A program made the translations under genes and the position numbers. From Clostridia bacterium (GTDB lineage Bacteria > Bacillota_A > Clostridia > Christensenellales > Borkfalkiaceae), in NCBI GenBank assembly GCA_017507595.1, contig JAFWAM010000134.1, forward strand, positions 1-8,168: a stretch of 8,168 bases of DNA, given 5' to 3'. Positions 5,381 to 8,168 of this stretch are shown here, piece after piece. Position 1 is the first letter of the stretch. Every line of letters begins with the position of its first letter. The notes below the pieces were generated by a model. It saw only the letters and a list, made by a program, of their open reading frames with translations, did not search any database and had not been told where the DNA came from.

Positions 5381-8041
5381 ATGCTTCAATTAAAAAACAT
5401 AACAAAAATTTACGGCGTTGACGAAACTGAGGTCCACGCCCTCAAAGGGGTAAGCTTAAACTTCCGCAAAAGCGAGTTTGTTTCCATCCTCGGCCAGTCG
5501 GGCTGCGGCAAGACCACCCTTTTGAATATAGTGGGCGGACTTGACCGCTACACGGACGGCGACCTTGTCATAAACGGCGTATCCACCAAGGATTATTCCG
5601 ACAGGGACTGGGACACCTATCGCAACCACCTTGTTGGCTTCGTTTTTCAAAGCTATAACCTTATCCCCCACCAGACCGTCCTTAAAAACGTTGAGCTTGC
5701 CTTGACCCTTTCGGGCGTATCCAGGGAGGAAAGAAGAAAACGCGCCCAAAGCGCCCTTGAAAGGGTCGGCCTTGGCGACCAGCTTTCCAAGCGCCCCAAC
5801 CAGCTTTCGGGCGGGCAGATGCAAAGGGTTGCCATTGCAAGGGCCATCGTCAACGATCCGCAGATCATCCTTGCCGACGAGCCTACCGGTGCCCTTGACA
5901 GCGAAACCAGCGTTCAGGTAATGGAAATTTTAAAGGAGCTTTCCAAGGACCGCCTTGTCGTTATGGTCACCCATAACGCAGAGCTTGCCGAGGAATATTC
6001 CACGAGGACGGTAAAGCTTTCCGACGGCCTTGTAATAAGCGACACAGACCCATATGAGGGGCAAGGTGCGGAGATGGCAGGCAGTACAAAGAGGGACGCA
6101 AAAGGGCCTAAAAAGCCGTCTATGAGCTTTTTAACGGCACTTTCCTTAAGCCTTAACAACTTGTTCACAAAAAAGGGAAGAACCATTTTAACCTCTTTTG
6201 CGGGCTCCATAGGTATAATAGGCATAGCCCTGATTTTATCCCTTTCGGCAGGGTTTAACACTTACGTACAGAACGTACAGAGGGATACACTTTCCAACTA
6301 CCCCATAACCATCACCACCCAGACGGTAGATACGGCCGGGCTTATCGCCAACTTTTTGGGAAAGGTCGACCGTGACGGAGAGGCCTTCCCCGACGAGGAC
6401 AAGATAACCAGCCAGAACGTTATCGGGGATATGCTTTCCACCATGGCGGGCAACATCAACACCAACGACCTTGCAGCCTTTAAGACCTTTATCGACGGCC
6501 ACGCCGACGACCCGGCAATAAGCTCTATCTACTACAACTTCGGTTTACGTACCAACGTTTACGACAACAAGATAAACCCGGAAAGCGGAAACTACGAAAG
6601 TCTTTCACCGCTGACGCTTCCCACCATGGAGAGTATCTTCCCAAGTGACGTTTCCATCGGCAAGGATGCCATGGAAATGATCAATTATTACTACGACAAC
6701 TTTGAGACCATGATGAGCACCCAGAACGCCTTCTCTGAAATGATCGACAACGAAAAGCTTATTAAAAGCCAGTACGATCTTTTGCAGGGCAAATGGCCGT
6801 CCGGGGATAACGACGCCATACTCGTTATTGATAACTATAACCAGCTGAGCGACCTGGTCCTTTATATGCTGGGGCTTATGAACGACGACGACGTACGTTG
6901 GGCCTTTTACAGAATGATACTTTCCTACTTTAACACGGCCAACAATCTTGAAATGACCGACGAGGAGATCGACGCCGCCTGTAACGCCCGATTTGAAAGA
7001 AGCCTTGCTTACACCGAGGGTCTTTCCTTTGACAGCCTTATAGGCCTTGAATACAATATTCTTGTCCCCACGGACCATTATAAGAAGGTAGGCTACTACG
7101 ACGAGGCCCGCTTCGGTGAAAGGGGCGCCCACTTTGCACCCATGACCGACGAGGAGAAAAACGACCTTATCTCCACGGGCAAAACGGAAAAGATAAAGAT
7201 CGTCGGTGTCGTAAGGTTAAAAGAAGGTACTGCCTCCGGCAGCCTTTTAAGCGCGGTATGCTATCAAAAAGCACTTACGGACAAGCTTATAAAAAGGGTT
7301 GAGGAATCCGACCTTGCAAAAAGCTATAACGACCTTGAATTTACCCAGACCTTAAGAGAGGCAGGCGATCTTTCCTCAAGCGACTACTTCAACGTTTTCG
7401 GAAGCGACGGCAACTGGGCAAACAATTACGAGACCCACGTATCCCTTGAAAGGAGAATAGGCCTTGTTGACACCTCCTCTCCCGTGTCAATATCCATCTA
7501 CCCCACCGACTTTGAGGCAAAGGACAGGGTCATCGCCCTTATTGAAGAATATAACTCCTCCGTGGAAAAGAATAAGCAGATAAAATACACCGACTACGTT
7601 GGGGCGTTGATGAGCTCCGTTACCGATATCGTAAACGCAGTATCCTACGTGCTTATTGCCTTCGTATCCATATCCCTTATCGTTTCCACCATCATGATCG
7701 CGATCATAACGTACATCTCCGTTTTGGAAAGGACCAAGGAGATCGGCGTATTGCGCTCACTCGGGGCTTCAAAGCGGGATATTGCCCGCGTCTTCAATGC
7801 GGAAACTGCCATCATCGGCACCATCGCAGGCGTCATGGGTATTGGTATAACCCTTCTTTTGAACCTGCCGATAAACGCCATCATCGCCGCCCTTGCAGGC
7901 CTGACCAACGTGGCAAGTTTGCCCGTTATCGGCGCGATAGCGCTTATTGCAATAAGCATCGCTCTTACCATCGTCGCAGGTCTTGTCCCTGCCCGCATGG
8001 CTTCAAAAAAGGACCCCGTAATTGCTTTAAGAACGGAATAA
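5381..8041 (+). CDS. Fused ABC transporter ATPase/permease, MacB/FtsX type
   Basis: An 886-residue membrane protein with the ATPase at the N-terminus. Visible motifs: Walker [10 protein letters not shown] (38-46), Q-loop Q90, signature LSGGQ (142-146), Walker B IILADEP (162-168, catalytic E167), D-loop ALDS and H-loop H198; all are intact. It belongs to the LolD/MacB ATPase group. A first membrane helix lies at about 267-292, an extracellular domain of roughly 450 residues follows, then three helices near 750-780, 806-830 and 846-871. Between helices 2 and 3, [19 protein letters not shown] is the FtsX/MacB coupling segment. [15 protein letters not shown] (468-482) matches the periplasmic-core pattern of MacB. 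Such proteins act as homodimeric mechanotransducers or exporters rather than classical importers; the substrate is unknown. AGGAGG (5369-5374) sits 6 bases before the ATG. The gene has no two-component partner within the window. Confidence 0.93.
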   Translation: MLQLKNITKIYGVDETEVHALKGVSLNFRKSEFVSILGQSGCGKTTLLNIVGGLDRYTDGDLVINGVSTKDYSDRDWDTYRNHLVGFVFQSYNLIPHQTVLKNVELALTLSGVSREERRKRAQSALERVGLGDQLSKRPNQLSGGQMQRVAIARAIVNDPQIILADEPTGALDSETSVQVMEILKELSKDRLVVMVTHNAELAEEYSTRTVKLSDGLVISDTDPYEGQGAEMAGSTKRDAKGPKKPSMSFLTALSLSLNNLFTKKGRTILTSFAGSIGIIGIALILSLSAGFNTYVQNVQRDTLSNYPITITTQTVDTAGLIANFLGKVDRDGEAFPDEDKITSQNVIGDMLSTMAGNINTNDLAAFKTFIDGHADDPAISSIYYNFGLRTNVYDNKINPESGNYESLSPLTLPTMESIFPSDVSIGKDAMEMINYYYDNFETMMSTQNAFSEMIDNEKLIKSQYDLLQGKWPSGDNDAILVIDNYNQLSDLVLYMLGLMNDDDVRWAFYRMILSYFNTANNLEMTDEEIDAACNARFERSLAYTEGLSFDSLIGLEYNILVPTDHYKKVGYYDEARFGERGAHFAPMTDEEKNDLISTGKTEKIKIVGVVRLKEGTASGSLLSAVCYQKALTDKLIKRVEESDLAKSYNDLEFTQTLREAGDLSSSDYFNVFGSDGNWANNYETHVSLERRIGLVDTSSPVSISIYPTDFEAKDRVIALIEEYNSSVEKNKQIKYTDYVGALMSSVTDIVNAVSYVLIAFVSISLIVSTIMIAIITYISVLERTKEIGVLRSLGASKRDIARVFNAETAIIGTIAGVMGIGITLLLNLPINAIIAALAGLTNVASLPVIGAIALIAISIALTIVAGLVPARMASKKDPVIALRTE

Positions 8042-8168
8042 TTAGCACAGGCGCCGGAAACGTGGCAAGTCTGCCCGTTATCGGCGCGATAGCGCTTGTT
8101 GCAATAAGCATCGGTCTTACCATCGTTGCAGGTCTTGTCCCTGCACGCATGGCTTCAAAAAAGGACCC
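8042..8168 (+). pseudogene. Partial second copy of the ABC permease 3' end
   Basis: Bases 8059-8168 match 7907-8016 with 5 substitutions in 110 positions; weaker similarity reaches back to about 8048. The copy starts right after the stop codon of the intact gene and is offset by 152 bases, so it lies in another frame. That frame is open to the window edge and reads [20 protein letters not shown], then the membrane helix and [10 protein letters not shown]. No start codon or ribosome binding site precedes it, and it corresponds only to the last helix and tail. Three differences are silent and two conservative (Ile to Val, Ala to Gly), so it came from a functional paralog. The 3' end lies outside the window. 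A misassembly is an alternative. Confidence 0.8.

Overview
The window looks like chromosomal DNA from an anaerobic, spore-forming member of the Clostridia. The grounds are a SipL-like spore morphogenesis gene with a sigma-E-type promoter, a DUF1540 protein, consensus AGGAGG ribosome binding sites, the DXP isoprenoid pathway and moderate GC coding sequence between AT-rich spacers. The genus cannot be read from the sequence alone.

Layout. Bases 1-356 have no gene. They hold an array of tiny hairpins (1-171), a bidirectional terminator-like stem (173-225) and three more small palindromes (240-285). ispE (357-1262, minus) follows, with a good sigma-A promoter at 1289-1318. Bases 1319-1775 again have no gene. 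They hold a strong hairpin (1377-1415), a second hairpin array built like the first but with a different spacer word (1449-1661), and a minus-strand terminator (1665-1700). A SipL-like gene occupies 1776-3251 (minus) and is divergent from a 49-residue DUF1540 gene (3394-3543, plus). Between these two starts lie a sigma-E-like promoter and a symmetric A8/T8 hairpin.

After a terminator at 3565-3594 comes a perfect TTGACA-N17-TATAAT promoter. It drives a 458-residue protein of unknown function with an N-terminal Cys cluster, a recent 56-residue tandem duplication, a long acidic disordered stretch and a folded C-terminal region that weakly recalls HIRAN. The right part is a fused ABC ATPase/permease of the MacB/FtsX type (5381-8041). 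It is followed immediately by a second, slightly diverged copy of its own 3' end, which runs off the window.

How the genes relate. ispE (isoprenoid precursors) and the SipL-like gene (spore coat and cortex assembly) are co-oriented but separately promoted and separated by terminators and the array, so they do not form a simple operon. The other genes appear to be single transcription units. I see no classical defence or biosynthetic system. The most unusual content is the pair of palindromically organised hairpin arrays, then the 458-residue protein and the broken paralog fragment at the right edge.
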